In this document: piece after piece, positions 35,737 through 45,429 of the stretch
Layout: the number at the start of each line of letters is the position of its first letter
Position numbering within the stretch: position 1 is the stretch's first letter
Assembly (NCBI RefSeq): GCF_030651835.1
Contig: NZ_JAUSBX010000083.1
Span: 1-64,000, forward strand
DNA from: Methylicorpusculum sp.
Lineage (GTDB): Bacteria > Pseudomonadota > Gammaproteobacteria > Methylococcales > Methylomonadaceae
DNA length: 64,000 nucleotides
Direction of reading: 5' to 3'
Position numbers and translations under genes: made by a program
The notes under the pieces: generated by a model
Told to the model about the DNA's origin: nothing
Databases searched by the model: none
The model's input: the letters and a program-made list of their open reading frames with translations, nothing else

Positions 35737-36403
35737 AGGTTCCCCTTGGTTAAATTTTCGGTTTGGCCATTGGCTTTGTTTTCATGCGAGCCCCCAACGA
35801 TTTTGCCATAGGGGCATCATGTATCCATGAATAAACAAAAGACATAGCAAGGAATGATAGCCATATCGGCTGAGTCCTGCAAGCTTGTCAAAAAGCGCCG
35901 AGGGTATTAATGCTCGCTCGTCATCAGTATCAAAAGGTCTTAACAAGTTAATCAGGTTATATTCACTTACCAGCAGGTTGGTTACCAATGCCGTTAAGTT
36001 AAGCGTATTTTAAAGGTCGAATGTGGTTCAATCGCGGGCATGGTCCGCTCCTGCGATACAGCCGATCGATTGATTGCGATGGCCTCAATTTAATGACATT
36101 GGTAAGAATACCAATAGCTTAATTTGAAGACCGATTTTCTTAGCATTTATATACATAAATTCCGGCTTTCGGCTAAACGAAAAAAACCATTTGTTTAATA
36201 CTCACTCCGCTTTTTATGCCTTGCAGCAATGAGACAGGGCGTAGATTAATACGGTATAATTTTCAGCTGAATCAAGCCCCAAAAGAGCCCTGCAAGGATG
36301 TTAAAAAATTAGCTTGTCGTGCGGGGTACCCATTCTATGACATCGAGTCTGGCTGTATTCTGCTTTTACATTTTTACACTAACCCCGCATCGCGAATAAT
36401 TGA
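35737..36403. promoter_or_regulatory. Divergent control region between mdh and mtdA
   Basis: 667 bases without a convincing gene. It contains TTGGTTACCAA (35978-35988), a perfect odd palindrome, and ATTGGTAAGAATACCAAT (36098-36115), two 7-nt arms around AGAA. Both share the half site TTGGT/ACCAA. In Methylorubrum the LysR-type regulator QscR controls serine-cycle promoters; whether a homologue binds here is inference. Confidence 0.4.
36231..36260 (+). promoter_or_regulatory. Candidate sigma-70 promoter of mtdA
   Basis: A perfect -10 TATAAT (36255-36260) is preceded at 18 bases by GAGACA (36231-36236, four of six matches to TTGACA). The implied leader to the mtdA ATG is about 137 bases. Confidence 0.55.
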
Positions 36404-37261
36404 ATGAAAAAACTGTTGTTCCAATTTGACACCGATACCCACCCTTCCGTTTTTGATACGGTCGTTGCATATGATGGCGGCGCGGATCATGTTATCGGTT
36501 ATGGCGGAGTAAAGCCCGATAATGTCAAAGCCTTGGTAGAAGGCACGATATTTACCCGCGCGCCCAAAGATAAAAAAAACACGGCCATTTTTATTGGCGG
36601 CAGCGATATGGTGGCCGGTCAACGTTTATTCACGGCAGTACAAAATCATTTTTTTCAAAATTTTCGTGTGTCTATCATGCTGGACAGTAACGGTAGTAAC
36701 ACTACGGCCGCCGCCGGTGTTGCCAAATTGGCAGGGAGCGGTGTTTTACAAGGAAAAAATGCGGTTGTTTTGGCCGGCACCGGCCCTGTGGGCCAGCGCG
36801 TCGCTGTCATGCTGGCTCAAGAAGGCTGTCACGTCAGCATCACTTCACGTCAATTTGCCAGAGCGCAATACGCTTGCGAAGACATGAAAAACCGTTTTGG
36901 CGTTAACCTGACACCTTTGGAAGCAGTGGATAACGAAGCCCGAGGCAAAGCCATTGAAAACGCGCACATTGTTTTCGCAACGGGTGCAGCCGGCGTCAAT
37001 CTGCTTGATTTACACCACTGGCAAAACAATATGACCCTGGAACTGATCGCTGACGCGAATGCGACGCCACCGCTGGGCATAGGCGGGTCAGACATGATGG
37101 ATAAAGGCACAGAGCGTTTCGGCAAAATCATCTGGGGTGCGATAGGTTTCGGCACACTGAAACTGGCATTACACCGCGCCTGTATTGCAAGACTGTTTGA
37201 AAGCAACGATCAAGTGCTTGATGCCGAGACTATTTTAAGTCTCGCCAAAGAAATGGCCTGA
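36404..37261 (+). CDS. mtdA: NADP-dependent methylene-H4MPT/methylene-THF dehydrogenase MtdA
   Basis: The 285-aa protein aligns by eye along its whole length with Methylorubrum extorquens MtdA: LLFQFDTDTHPSVFDTVVAYDGGADH, CMLDSNGSNTTAAAGV-like LDSNGSNTTAAAG, the nucleotide loop VLAGTGPVGQRVAVMLA and the ending FESND..LDAETILSLAKEMA. It oxidises methylene-tetrahydromethanopterin and methylene-THF with NADP, linking formaldehyde oxidation to the serine cycle. First gene of mtdA-gck-glyA. Confidence 0.95.
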   Translation: MKKLLFQFDTDTHPSVFDTVVAYDGGADHVIGYGGVKPDNVKALVEGTIFTRAPKDKKNTAIFIGGSDMVAGQRLFTAVQNHFFQNFRVSIMLDSNGSNTTAAAGVAKLAGSGVLQGKNAVVLAGTGPVGQRVAVMLAQEGCHVSITSRQFARAQYACEDMKNRFGVNLTPLEAVDNEARGKAIENAHIVFATGAAGVNLLDLHHWQNNMTLELIADANATPPLGIGGSDMMDKGTERFGKIIWGAIGFGTLKLALHRACIARLFESNDQVLDAETILSLAKEMA

Positions 37262-37295
37262 TCCTCGCTTTGATCGTTCATATCAGAATCTCCAG

Positions 37296-38678
37296 ATGCT
37301 GAATCCTATTGATTACTCCATAGCCGGTCTGAGACGCAGCGCTACCAGGATATTCCGGGCAGGAGTAGCTGCGGCCGACCCTTATCATGCGGTAAAGCGT
37401 TGTTTATCAGTCAATGGTCGTAATCTAACGATTAATCTGGATTTAACTGATCCGGCATTAATCCGGTCAAAGCCATGGCCAGCCGTCCATGTCATTGCTT
37501 TCGGAAAAGGGGCCTGCGCCATGGCTCAGGCGGCACAGGAAACCATTCCTTACAGCCTGTGGGCAGGTCCGGGTATTGCGGTGACCAACGAAGAGAATGC
37601 TCGACCGGTCGATCACTTTAAGGTCCTGGCCGCCTCGCATCCTCTGCCCGGCCAAGCGGGTCTTGAAGCCGCGCAATTGATTGCTGATCGTATCCGGCAG
37701 GCCAAAGAAGACGAATTAGTCCTTATTTTGGTCAGTGGCGGCGGTTCGGCTTTGCTGCCTTTGCCCATCGCCCCTATTACCCTGGATGACAAAATTGCCA
37801 CGACACAGTTGTTGCTGGCCTCTGGTGCGACGATCAATCAGGTCAATTGTGTCCGTAAGCATCTGTCGCTGATTAAAGGCGGAGGAATAGCAAGGCTTGC
37901 TGCACCCGCAGATCTGCATGCGATGATTCTTTCCGATGTCCTGGGCGATGATTTAAGCGCAATTGCCAGTGGACCCACCGTACCGGATGACAGTACTTTT
38001 TCCGATGCCGTCCATATTTTGAAAGCCAAAGGCATTTGGGAACGAGTACCTCAACCGGTACAAGATATTTTGATCCTTGGTCTGCATGGTTCAATCCCGG
38101 AAACACCCAAAACCGGCGCTCCGATTTTTGTTAATACTTCGCATACCTTGGTAGGCAGTAACAGTATCAGTGTTGCGGCAATCACTCAGGCGTCCCGTGA
38201 ACAAGGCTTTGAAACTATTTTGTACAGCGACCATCTTACGGGTGAGGCAAAGGATCAAGCCGATTCGCTGGTCCTGTTTGCCAAACAACAGTTGAGCCTC
38301 AATCATGCTCGCCCCATCGCTATACTGGGTGGCGGTGAAACCACTGTGACACTGACGGGCACAGGCAAGGGCGGCCGTAATCAGGAGATGGCACTGGCTT
38401 TTGCTTTAGCCGCTAAACATCATGACTTGCAAGGCTGCTGGGTTTTTCTGAGCGGTGGAACTGATGGGCGGGATGGCCCTACAGATGCCGCCGGCGGCCT
38501 GGTTGATAACACCACATTGGATCGCCAGCACAAAGCAGGTATTGATCCACTGGCACGGCTAAGCGACAATGACGCTTACCATGCCTTACAAGGCTCGCAG
38601 GATTTACTTATTACGGGCGCTACCGGTACTAATGTCGCCGATTTGCAAGTATTGCTGATCACACCCCATCAAAGATAA
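37296..38678 (+). CDS. gck: Glycerate 2-kinase (GckA/MOFRL family)
   Basis: The 460-aa protein has the N-terminal DUF4147 domain ([44 protein letters not shown]) and a C-terminal MOFRL domain ([34 protein letters not shown]). It phosphorylates glycerate to 2-phosphoglycerate, the serine-cycle step after hydroxypyruvate reduction. It lies 34 bases after mtdA and 28 before glyA. Confidence 0.92.
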   Translation: MLNPIDYSIAGLRRSATRIFRAGVAAADPYHAVKRCLSVNGRNLTINLDLTDPALIRSKPWPAVHVIAFGKGACAMAQAAQETIPYSLWAGPGIAVTNEENARPVDHFKVLAASHPLPGQAGLEAAQLIADRIRQAKEDELVLILVSGGGSALLPLPIAPITLDDKIATTQLLLASGATINQVNCVRKHLSLIKGGGIARLAAPADLHAMILSDVLGDDLSAIASGPTVPDDSTFSDAVHILKAKGIWERVPQPVQDILILGLHGSIPETPKTGAPIFVNTSHTLVGSNSISVAAITQASREQGFETILYSDHLTGEAKDQADSLVLFAKQQLSLNHARPIAILGGGETTVTLTGTGKGGRNQEMALAFALAAKHHDLQGCWVFLSGGTDGRDGPTDAAGGLVDNTTLDRQHKAGIDPLARLSDNDAYHALQGSQDLLITGATGTNVADLQVLLITPHQR

Positions 38679-38706
38679 AACTATAACGCCTCATTTGGAG
38701 ATAGCT

Positions 38707-39963
38707 ATGTTCAACAAATCACAAACAATTGCCGGTTTCGACGATGAACTTTTCAACGCTTTGGAAGAAGAGCGTCAGCGCCAGGAAGATCACATCGAAC
38801 TGATTGCTTCCGAAAATTATTGCAGCCCGCGGGTCATGGAAGCACAAGGCACCGTATTGACCAACAAATATGCGGAAGGCTATCCTGGCAAACGATATTA
38901 CGGCGGTTGTGAATTTGTTGATAAAGCCGAACAACTGGCCATAGATCGCGCCAAAGAATTATTCGGCGCAGATTACGCCAATGTCCAACCGCACTCCGGC
39001 TCTCAAGCCAATATGGCGGTGTTCATGGCTCTGATCCAGCCCGGCGATACGATTTTGGGCTTAAGCCTGGCTGATGGCGGTCACCTGACGCACGGCGCCA
39101 AACCCAATTTCTCCGGTAAAATCTACAATGCGATTCAGTACGGATTGCATCCTGATACCGGTTTGATCGATTATGATCAGGTCGAACGCCTTGCAATCGA
39201 ACACAAGCCTAAAGTCTTGGTTGCCGGATTTTCCGCCTATTCCCGCATCTGGGACTGGCAACGTTTTCGCGAAATTGCCGATAAGGTCGGCGCTTATTTG
39301 TTTGTCGACATGGCTCACGTTGCCGGACTGGTTGCCGCCGGTTTATATCCGAATCCCGTGCCCATTGCCGATGTTGTGACCAGCACAACTCATAAATCCT
39401 TGCGCGGCCCCAGAGGCGGACTGATTTTATGCAAGAGCAACCCTGAACTTCAGAAAAAATTTGATTCAAACATTTTCCCCGGCATTCAAGGCGGCCCATT
39501 AATGCATGTAATTGCGGCCAAAGCCGTTGCTTTTAAAGAAGCCATGCAACCTGAATTTCGCGCCTATCAGGAACAAGTCATCAAAAATGCCAAGGCCATG
39601 GCCGAAGTATTTGTTAATCGCGGCTTTGATGTCGTTTCCGGCGGAACGGACAACCATCTGATGCTGGTTTCGTTAATTCCTAAAGGCATTACCGGTAAAG
39701 CGGCCGATGCCGCGCTGGGCAGGGCACATATCACAGTCAATAAAAATGCCGTGCCTAATGACCCTGAATCGCCTTTTGTCACCAGCGGCATTCGCGTCGG
39801 AACCCCCGCTCCCACTACGCGCGGTTTCAAGGAAGAGCAAATGCGAGAAATCGCCGGGTTAATGTGCGATGTCATGGAGAATATGGAAGATGAGACATTG
39901 ATTTCAGCCGTGCGCGATAAAGTCAGTATCTTGTGCTCCCGCTTTCCGGTTTATGCCAATTAA
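38707..39963 (+). CDS. glyA: Serine hydroxymethyltransferase
   Basis: The 418-aa PLP enzyme condenses glycine with methylene-THF to serine, the C1-entry step of the serine cycle. Motifs are [33 protein letters not shown], and the PLP lysine K230 in [17 protein letters not shown] 38707 follows TTGGAG at proper spacing; an in-frame TTG at 38695 is ignored. It is the last gene before a strong terminator at 40174. Confidence 0.96.
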   Translation: MFNKSQTIAGFDDELFNALEEERQRQEDHIELIASENYCSPRVMEAQGTVLTNKYAEGYPGKRYYGGCEFVDKAEQLAIDRAKELFGADYANVQPHSGSQANMAVFMALIQPGDTILGLSLADGGHLTHGAKPNFSGKIYNAIQYGLHPDTGLIDYDQVERLAIEHKPKVLVAGFSAYSRIWDWQRFREIADKVGAYLFVDMAHVAGLVAAGLYPNPVPIADVVTSTTHKSLRGPRGGLILCKSNPELQKKFDSNIFPGIQGGPLMHVIAAKAVAFKEAMQPEFRAYQEQVIKNAKAMAEVFVNRGFDVVSGGTDNHLMLVSLIPKGITGKAADAALGRAHITVNKNAVPNDPESPFVTSGIRVGTPAPTTRGFKEEQMREIAGLMCDVMENMEDETLISAVRDKVSILCSRFPVYAN

Positions 39964-40358
39964 TCGAACAATGCTATAAACCGGCGGCCTTATATCGCTA
40001 CAAGTGAAACTGCCCCGTAAATGCCTTAAAGCAAGCGGTCAGTTTCAATTCTTGAAAAACGGTCGTAGAAATCAATTTCAGTAAACATTTTTGCAGCCGG
40101 TTTATTGTTGTGCATAAACACGAGTCGCTGATTTAAACTGTCCGGTTTACCGAAGATGAAAATTGAGTGTCATGCTTGAAGAGGTAAAACATACAGTTCT
40201 CTTCAAGCCTTTTTTTGAAAAAGCATTGCGATTGCCCCTAAACCATTGAAAAAGTTTACAAGCCACATAAGTCATAGAAGACATTAAATAACGGTATGAC
40301 TTTTTCCAAATTTACTTATGTAATTGTGATGGCAAATGAATGTTGCCGCCTTTGAGCA
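39964..40358. other. Spacer between glyA and the mobile element
   Basis: No gene recognised. It holds the terminator at 40174-40217; the remaining sequence up to the family A element is AT-rich and featureless. Confidence 0.5.
40174..40217 (+). terminator. Rho-independent terminator after glyA
   Basis: GCTTGAAGAG pairs perfectly with CTCTTCAAGC around a 15-nt loop and is followed by CTTTTTTTG. It lies 210 bases after glyA and separates mtdA-gck-glyA from ftfL. Confidence 0.85.
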
Positions 40359-40538
40359 GGCCTAACCCAGCAATTCTCAATTTGAAAGAAAAAGGGGTTG
40401 GGAGAAGCTTTTCGAGGATGTCGACAGCAGAGATGCTGTCGTCAAGCCCCCAAGGAGGGGTTACGGCGTTCCTCAAAAGGCTTTTCCCAGCCCAAATTGA
40501 CGCTGAAAATTTCAAACTGGGAATTGCTGGGCCTAACC
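40359..40538 (+). mobile_element. MITE-like element, family A copy 2 (9-bp target duplication)
   Basis: A 162-nt element (40368-40529) begins CAGCAATTCTCAATTTGA and ends CAAACTGGGAATTGCTG, bracketed by exact 9-bp GGCCTAACC repeats (40359-40367, 40530-40538). The halves are quasi-complementary along most of their length. At the centre is GACAGCA-GAGA-TGCTGTC. It ends 34 bases before the ftfL start codon, so it occupies the ftfL promoter or leader. Confidence 0.9.
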
Positions 40539-40563
40539 ACTCTTTTTCAATCAGGAACCCTTT

Positions 40564-42237
40564 ATGTCAGATATAGAAATCGCCCAACAAGCGAAGATGC
40601 AACCGATCATTGGTCTCGCCGAAGAAAAGTTCGGCATCCCAGCAGAACATTTAGATCCTTATGGCCACTACAAAGCCAAATTATCGCTGGAATATGTCAA
40701 CAGTTTGGCCGATAAACAAGACGGCAAGCTGATTCTCGTCACCGCTATCAGCCCGACACCGGCCGGTGAAGGCAAAACGACGACGACTGTTGGCTTGGGT
40801 GATGCCATAAACCGCTTGGGCAAAAAAGCCATCATGTGTTTACGTGAACCGTCGCTGGGCCCCTGTTTCGGAGTCAAAGGCGGTGCAGCTGGCGGCGGCT
40901 ACTCTCAAGTCGTGCCCATGGAAGATATTAATCTGCATTTTACTGGCGACTTTCATGCCATCGGTGTCGCGCATAACTTACTTTCTGCATTGATAGACAA
41001 CCATATCAATCACGGCAATGCCCTGGATATTGATTCCCGCCGCATCCAATGGAAACGCGTTGTCGACATGAATGACCGCGCATTACGTAAAATCACGGTG
41101 GGAATGGGAGGGCCGGCTAATGGCTATTTACGCGAGGATGGCTATGACATTGTTGTGGCATCCGAAATCATGGCCATCTTGTGTCTAGCGACCAGCCGTA
41201 AAGACCTGAAAGAACGCTTGGGTCGTATCGTCATCGCCTATAAAACCGACAAAGTAACCCCGGTTTACGCCAGCGACCTGAACGCCCAAGGCGCAATGGC
41301 GGCATTATTGAAAGATGCGATCAAACCGAATCTGGTTCAAACGCTGGAAAATAATATCGCCATCATCCACGGCGGCCCTTTTGCCAATATTGCCCATGGC
41401 TGTAACACCGTAACGGCAACAAAAACAGCGTTAAAACTGGCCGATTACGTCATTACCGAAGCCGGTTTCGGCGCTGACCTGGGTGCTGAAAAATTTATTG
41501 ACATCAAATGCCGGATGTCCGGTTTAAAACCCTCCGCTGTCGTGCTGGTTGCAACGGTGCGCGCGCTTAAATTCCACGGCGGCGTTGCCAAAGACGAACT
41601 AAATACCGAAAATCTGGAGGCCTTACAAAAAGGCTTTGCGAACATTGAGCGTCATATTTTTAATATAACCCAGCATTACGGGTTACCTTGCATCGTTTGT
41701 ATCAACCATTTCACGTTCGATACCGATGCCGAAATTGCCTTACTTAAAGCGAAATGCGAAGCGCTGGGCTCAAAATGCGTTGTATCGAAACATTGGGCAC
41801 AAGGCGGGGCGGGTGCAGAGGAACTGGCAAAAGAGGTGCTCGAAATTGCCGACAACCGTGAACCCGGCTTCAGCTATGTTTATGAAGCTGAAACCCCGCT
41901 TTGGGAAAAAATTGAAACCATCGCTACAAAGCTTTATGGTGCAGCAGGCATTACAGCCAGTCCCAAGGTAAAAGCGGAAATCAAAGCTTTACAAGCCAGC
42001 TACGGTCACTTTCCGGTTTGCATCGCTAAAACGCAGATGTCATTTTCAACCAATCCCAACACTAAAGGCGCACCATCCGGACATACCGTTGAAATCAGCG
42101 AAGTGCGCCTGGCAAACGGAGCGGGATTTGTTGTTGCCATCGCGGGCGATATGATGACAATGCCCGGTTTACCAAAAATTCCCGCAGCCGAGCGTATCGA
42201 CATAACCGATGAGGGTGTAATAACTGGTTTGTTTTGA
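40564..42237 (+). CDS. ftfL: Formate-tetrahydrofolate ligase
   Basis: The 557-aa enzyme activates formate to 10-formyl-THF with ATP, the entry of formate into the assimilatory folate pathway. The nucleotide loop [18 protein letters not shown] (about residues 63-80) and the family segments [24 protein letters not shown] and [14 protein letters not shown] are present. Full length. It has its own transcription start by position, being separated from glyA by a terminator and a mobile element. Confidence 0.96.
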   Translation: MSDIEIAQQAKMQPIIGLAEEKFGIPAEHLDPYGHYKAKLSLEYVNSLADKQDGKLILVTAISPTPAGEGKTTTTVGLGDAINRLGKKAIMCLREPSLGPCFGVKGGAAGGGYSQVVPMEDINLHFTGDFHAIGVAHNLLSALIDNHINHGNALDIDSRRIQWKRVVDMNDRALRKITVGMGGPANGYLREDGYDIVVASEIMAILCLATSRKDLKERLGRIVIAYKTDKVTPVYASDLNAQGAMAALLKDAIKPNLVQTLENNIAIIHGGPFANIAHGCNTVTATKTALKLADYVITEAGFGADLGAEKFIDIKCRMSGLKPSAVVLVATVRALKFHGGVAKDELNTENLEALQKGFANIERHIFNITQHYGLPCIVCINHFTFDTDAEIALLKAKCEALGSKCVVSKHWAQGGAGAEELAKEVLEIADNREPGFSYVYEAETPLWEKIETIATKLYGAAGITASPKVKAEIKALQASYGHFPVCIAKTQMSFSTNPNTKGAPSGHTVEISEVRLANGAGFVVAIAGDMMTMPGLPKIPAAERIDITDEGVITGLF

Positions 42238-42429
42238 TTGCCAGTTCAGCTGCTTTCTGTCAACAAACTGCTACAGGATCTTTTTTTGCTGCAGTTATGA
42301 GGAGGAAAGAGTCATATAAGGCCAATGAGGCAGGCTTTAGCAATGAAGCGAAATTTGGACTTCAGCGATTAAAGCCTCTTCATGGCGGTTGAGGATAATG
42401 GGCTTTTCTTAAATGCCTGGCAGCGTCAG

Positions 42430-43485
42430 TTAACGTTCTTTTTGTTCCGGTTGGCTTACAGAGTTAGAGGCGCTGCTGTATCGATTCTTCTTCATTCTTC
42501 TAGACTTTAGCCTCAAGTAGCCGCCACCTGCTGCTATTAATGCCAATGACGCAAACACCGTTAATCCAGTATAGAATGCATCACCAAACGTTAACTTTTC
42601 TGGGTCATCCCGATGAGCTGGCTCTAAAACCACCACTTTAACAGGTGTAATACTTGCGACTACTTCATCTTCTTCTTCGGGAGGATCCCATTTATCAATA
42701 AAATTTTGCTTTTCGTTTTCACTCAAAGATTCCAGGCCTTTTTGAAAGATAGTAACCAACTCCGGCCAATCTTTGCGAATTGCAATGCTCTGTCTCATGC
42801 TTTCATGATCGTAAACAGAAGCAATTTTCAAATTGCTAAAACTCGCATCACTTAACAAGAAGTAACGTGCCCCGGAAAATAGCACTGCAGCATCGGCTTT
42901 ACCCGTTTGCACCGCTTTTAATCCATTTTTAAGTGATGAAACAAAAACAGGTTTAATTTTTGGATAATCTTCCCGAACCTGATAGCTGTATTGATAATTA
43001 GCAATTAATGCTATTTTTTTACCTTTGATTGATTCACGATCACTAAACCGGTCATCATCCCCTCTTGAAACAATGACGAGTGACTGAGTTAAATAAGGCT
43101 CGGTAAAATTAAACCACAGCAAGCGCTCCGGCCGTTTAACCATGGTAGCGATGACATCCACGTTACCCATCACGGCCGCTTTAAACAGGGTTTTCCAATC
43201 GGTGCTAGGATAGGTTACAAACTTAATGCCCAGCCGCTGACTAAGCAACTTCATAATTTCTACTGCAGAACCTCTTAAAGCCCCTTTTCGGCCGACAAAA
43301 CTATAAGGATGCAGGTCGCCATCGTAGGCAATCCGTATAGTTTTATGCCGTTTCAACCAGTTTATCTCAGCTTTGGTAAATTGAATGCCGGCCATGGATT
43401 CATCGTTTACTTCTGCGAATGAAGGATTCGCAGAAATCATTATCAAAAGCAAAAAAACCAGTCTGACTGACTGCAATAATTTCAT
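42430..43485 (-). CDS. Receptor-like extracellular solute-binding (SBP_bac_3) protein with C-terminal membrane helix
   Basis: The 351-aa protein has a signal peptide, then a periplasmic binding domain opening with NWLKRHKTIRIAYDGDLHPYSFV and GSAVEIMKLLSQRLGIKF, the form usually found as the sensor of BvgS-like kinases or GGDEF proteins rather than ABC transporters. After residue 270 come an acidic linker, one membrane helix (about 306-327) and a short basic tail of about 25 residues, with no signalling domain. It may be a truncated receptor, or signal through a partner. Neighbours give no clue. Confidence 0.75.
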   Translation of the reverse strand: MKLLQSVRLVFLLLIMISANPSFAEVNDESMAGIQFTKAEINWLKRHKTIRIAYDGDLHPYSFVGRKGALRGSAVEIMKLLSQRLGIKFVTYPSTDWKTLFKAAVMGNVDVIATMVKRPERLLWFNFTEPYLTQSLVIVSRGDDDRFSDRESIKGKKIALIANYQYSYQVREDYPKIKPVFVSSLKNGLKAVQTGKADAAVLFSGARYFLLSDASFSNLKIASVYDHESMRQSIAIRKDWPELVTIFQKGLESLSENEKQNFIDKWDPPEEEDEVVASITPVKVVVLEPAHRDDPEKLTFGDAFYTGLTVFASLALIAAGGGYLRLKSRRMKKNRYSSASNSVSQPEQKER

Positions 43486-43947
43486 AGGTCTGAATATAAG
43501 TTCTTAATATTGTATCAAAGCATAGGATAATCCCGGATTAAAACTATCAATCATGCTTTCAAAATCATTGAACCGGTTTAAAAAAGCAATAGCAAAAACA
43601 TTCGACCTTGTTCAAGGCCCAGAATGTGCCTGTCGAAGACCGCCGTGAACGCCTTTATGGCAGCATCCATCCCGCCGACATCTCGCCCCCGCACTTTTTG
43701 AAAATAGACGTTTTTTCAATTCAGTAGGAGTAAGTTATCTGTAAGTCACAAGCAAACAATCAAAACTGATCGTCATTTTTAAACGATGTAACTATTTCAC
43801 ACCGCTGCTGTGAAATCGTCCTCAAAAATCCCTGGCAGAGTTGAGTATGATTCAGTTCAGATTAATCGCTCTGCTATTTAATGATGGCGCTCAAACATAA
43901 TCCCGTTTTCCAATTTTACTTAAACCCACTACTAGAGTTAAGCGAGC
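43486..43947. other. Intergenic region, possible repeat fragment
   Basis: 462 bases without a gene. The block at about 43645-43685 (GGCAGCATCCAT...GCCGACATC) resembles the centre of family A in reverse orientation (GCAGCATCCATGCTGCCGACATC), perhaps a decayed fragment. Nothing else was recognised. Confidence 0.3.
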
Positions 43948-44931
43948 ATGTACACACAGTTTTTCGGTTTAACAAAAGCTCCTTTTTCACTGACTCCTGA
44001 TCAGGATTTTTTGTATCTGAGCGAGCAGCATAAAGCGGCTTTAAGTTCGCTCAAATACGGCATTCTTCAGCCATCGGGTTTTACCGTTCTTACGGGTGAA
44101 ATTGGCTGTGGGAAAAGCACTTTGCTACGAAATCTGATTAATGACATTGATTCAACGTGCGAAGTAGGCGTTATCACTAATACACACGCCTCTTTTGGTA
44201 ATTTACTTGAATGGGTATTAAGCGCATTCAATTTGAAAAATGAAACGGGTAACGAAGCCGAACGATATCAGCTGTTTTGCGGGTTTATTGCCAAACAAAA
44301 GCTTAAAAAACGGCGGGCAGTGTTGGTCATCGATGAAGCCCAAAATATGGTTATCTCTTCATTAGAAGAACTTCGCTTGCTTTCCAATCTTAATGACGGC
44401 CAAGATACGACCTTGCAGATCATTTTATGCGGTCAAGCTGAACTGCTGGAAAAACTGAACGATCCGGGATTAACTCAATTCGCTCAGCGGATTGCAATCG
44501 AATATCACCTAAAGCCTTTAAACCATGAAGAAACAGCGCACTATATAGCGCATAGGTTGAAAGTGGCTGGCGCTCAATCTGCTATTTTTAGCCCGCAAGC
44601 CTTACTTGCAATCTTTCAACACAGCGGAGGCATTCCCAGAATCATTAATAATATCGCTGATATGGCGCTGGTATTTGCTTTTGCGAATAACTCGAAAGTG
44701 GAATACGAAACAGTTATCGAAGTTATCAACCAAAGAAAAACGGGCGGTATCAAACGACCCAGTTCATTAAGCGAATCAAACGTAGAATCAATCAGCAAAA
44801 ACCAGGGCCCACTGCTGACCAGTCAAGCTCTGGTCAAAAGACCCAAAACCGAGCTGGTCAGCTTATCCTTGATTACATCTTATGCCGGCGTTCAATCCAT
44901 TTCACGCATAGCAGCCAACGCGGACTCGTAG
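43948..44931 (+). CDS. ExeA/GspA-type AAA ATPase
   Basis: The 327-aa protein starts MYTQFFGLTKAPFSLTPD, the hallmark of ExeA-like ATPases. Walker A is GEIGCGKST (residues 50-58) and Walker B LVIDEAQN (about 126-133), followed by the LRLLSNL and GQAELL sensor regions and a lid domain with GGIPRIINNIADMAL. Relatives act in type II secretion (with GspB) or exopolysaccharide loci. The usual C-terminal membrane helix and peptidoglycan-binding domain are absent; the tail after residue 270 is Ser/Lys-rich. No partner gene is adjacent. The 3' end overlaps convergent tpx by 40 bases. Confidence 0.85.
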   Translation: MYTQFFGLTKAPFSLTPDQDFLYLSEQHKAALSSLKYGILQPSGFTVLTGEIGCGKSTLLRNLINDIDSTCEVGVITNTHASFGNLLEWVLSAFNLKNETGNEAERYQLFCGFIAKQKLKKRRAVLVIDEAQNMVISSLEELRLLSNLNDGQDTTLQIILCGQAELLEKLNDPGLTQFAQRIAIEYHLKPLNHEETAHYIAHRLKVAGAQSAIFSPQALLAIFQHSGGIPRIINNIADMALVFAFANNSKVEYETVIEVINQRKTGGIKRPSSLSESNVESISKNQGPLLTSQALVKRPKTELVSLSLITSYAGVQSISRIAANADS

Positions 44932-45398
44932 TCAGGCTCATCCGTCAGTTCATCGACCAGTTCGCTGTAAACGATTCGGTCTTTCTCATCAATGACAATA
45001 ATGGCCCGGGCAGTAAGACCGGACAACACACTGTCAACCAGTTCTAAGCCATAATCACGCGCAAATGACGAGCGAAAAGTCGACAACGGCACTACGTCCC
45101 TTATCCCTTCAACCTGGCAGAAACGGGATTGCGCAAAAGGCAAATCGGCAGATATGACCAATACGACGCCATTTTCAAGACTGGCCGCTTTTTGATTGAA
45201 TTTACGCGCCGATGCTGCACAAGTGGGCGTATCCAGACTGGGTACAATATTAAGACATTTCTTTTTTCCTGCGTAAGTACTCAAAGAAACCTGACCCAGC
45301 TTGCCGTCGGTTAATGAAAAATCCGGGGCGTGAGAACCGATTGCAGGAAGTTCGCCACAGGTATTGACAGATTTGCCTTGAAAATTAATGCTGGCCAT
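44892..45398 (-). CDS. tpx: Thiol peroxidase (atypical 2-Cys peroxiredoxin)
   Basis: The 168-aa periplasmic-type/cytosolic Tpx removes organic hydroperoxides with thioredoxin. Peroxidatic C60 in SLDTPTCAAS and resolving C94 in SRFCQVEGI are both present at the normal 34-residue spacing. Length is normal. The C-terminal codons overlap the convergent ATPase gene. Confidence 0.94.
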   Translation of the reverse strand: MASINFQGKSVNTCGELPAIGSHAPDFSLTDGKLGQVSLSTYAGKKKCLNIVPSLDTPTCAASARKFNQKAASLENGVVLVISADLPFAQSRFCQVEGIRDVVPLSTFRSSFARDYGLELVDSVLSGLTARAIIVIDEKDRIVYSELVDELTDEPDYESALAAMREMD

Positions 45399-45429
45399 GC
45401 GTGCCTCTCATTTCTTGATTAAAGTTTAT

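Noticed and set aside
35782-35988. 68-codon minus-strand frame between mdh and mtdA
   Set aside because: No recognisable family and no clear ribosome-binding site; it lies in the regulatory gap and its composition gives no support.
40340-40715. Open frames across 40340-40576 and 40398-40715
   Set aside because: They translate the MITE palindrome and the wrong frame of the ftfL start; their amino acid similarity to frames at 63616-63878 only reflects the DNA repeat.
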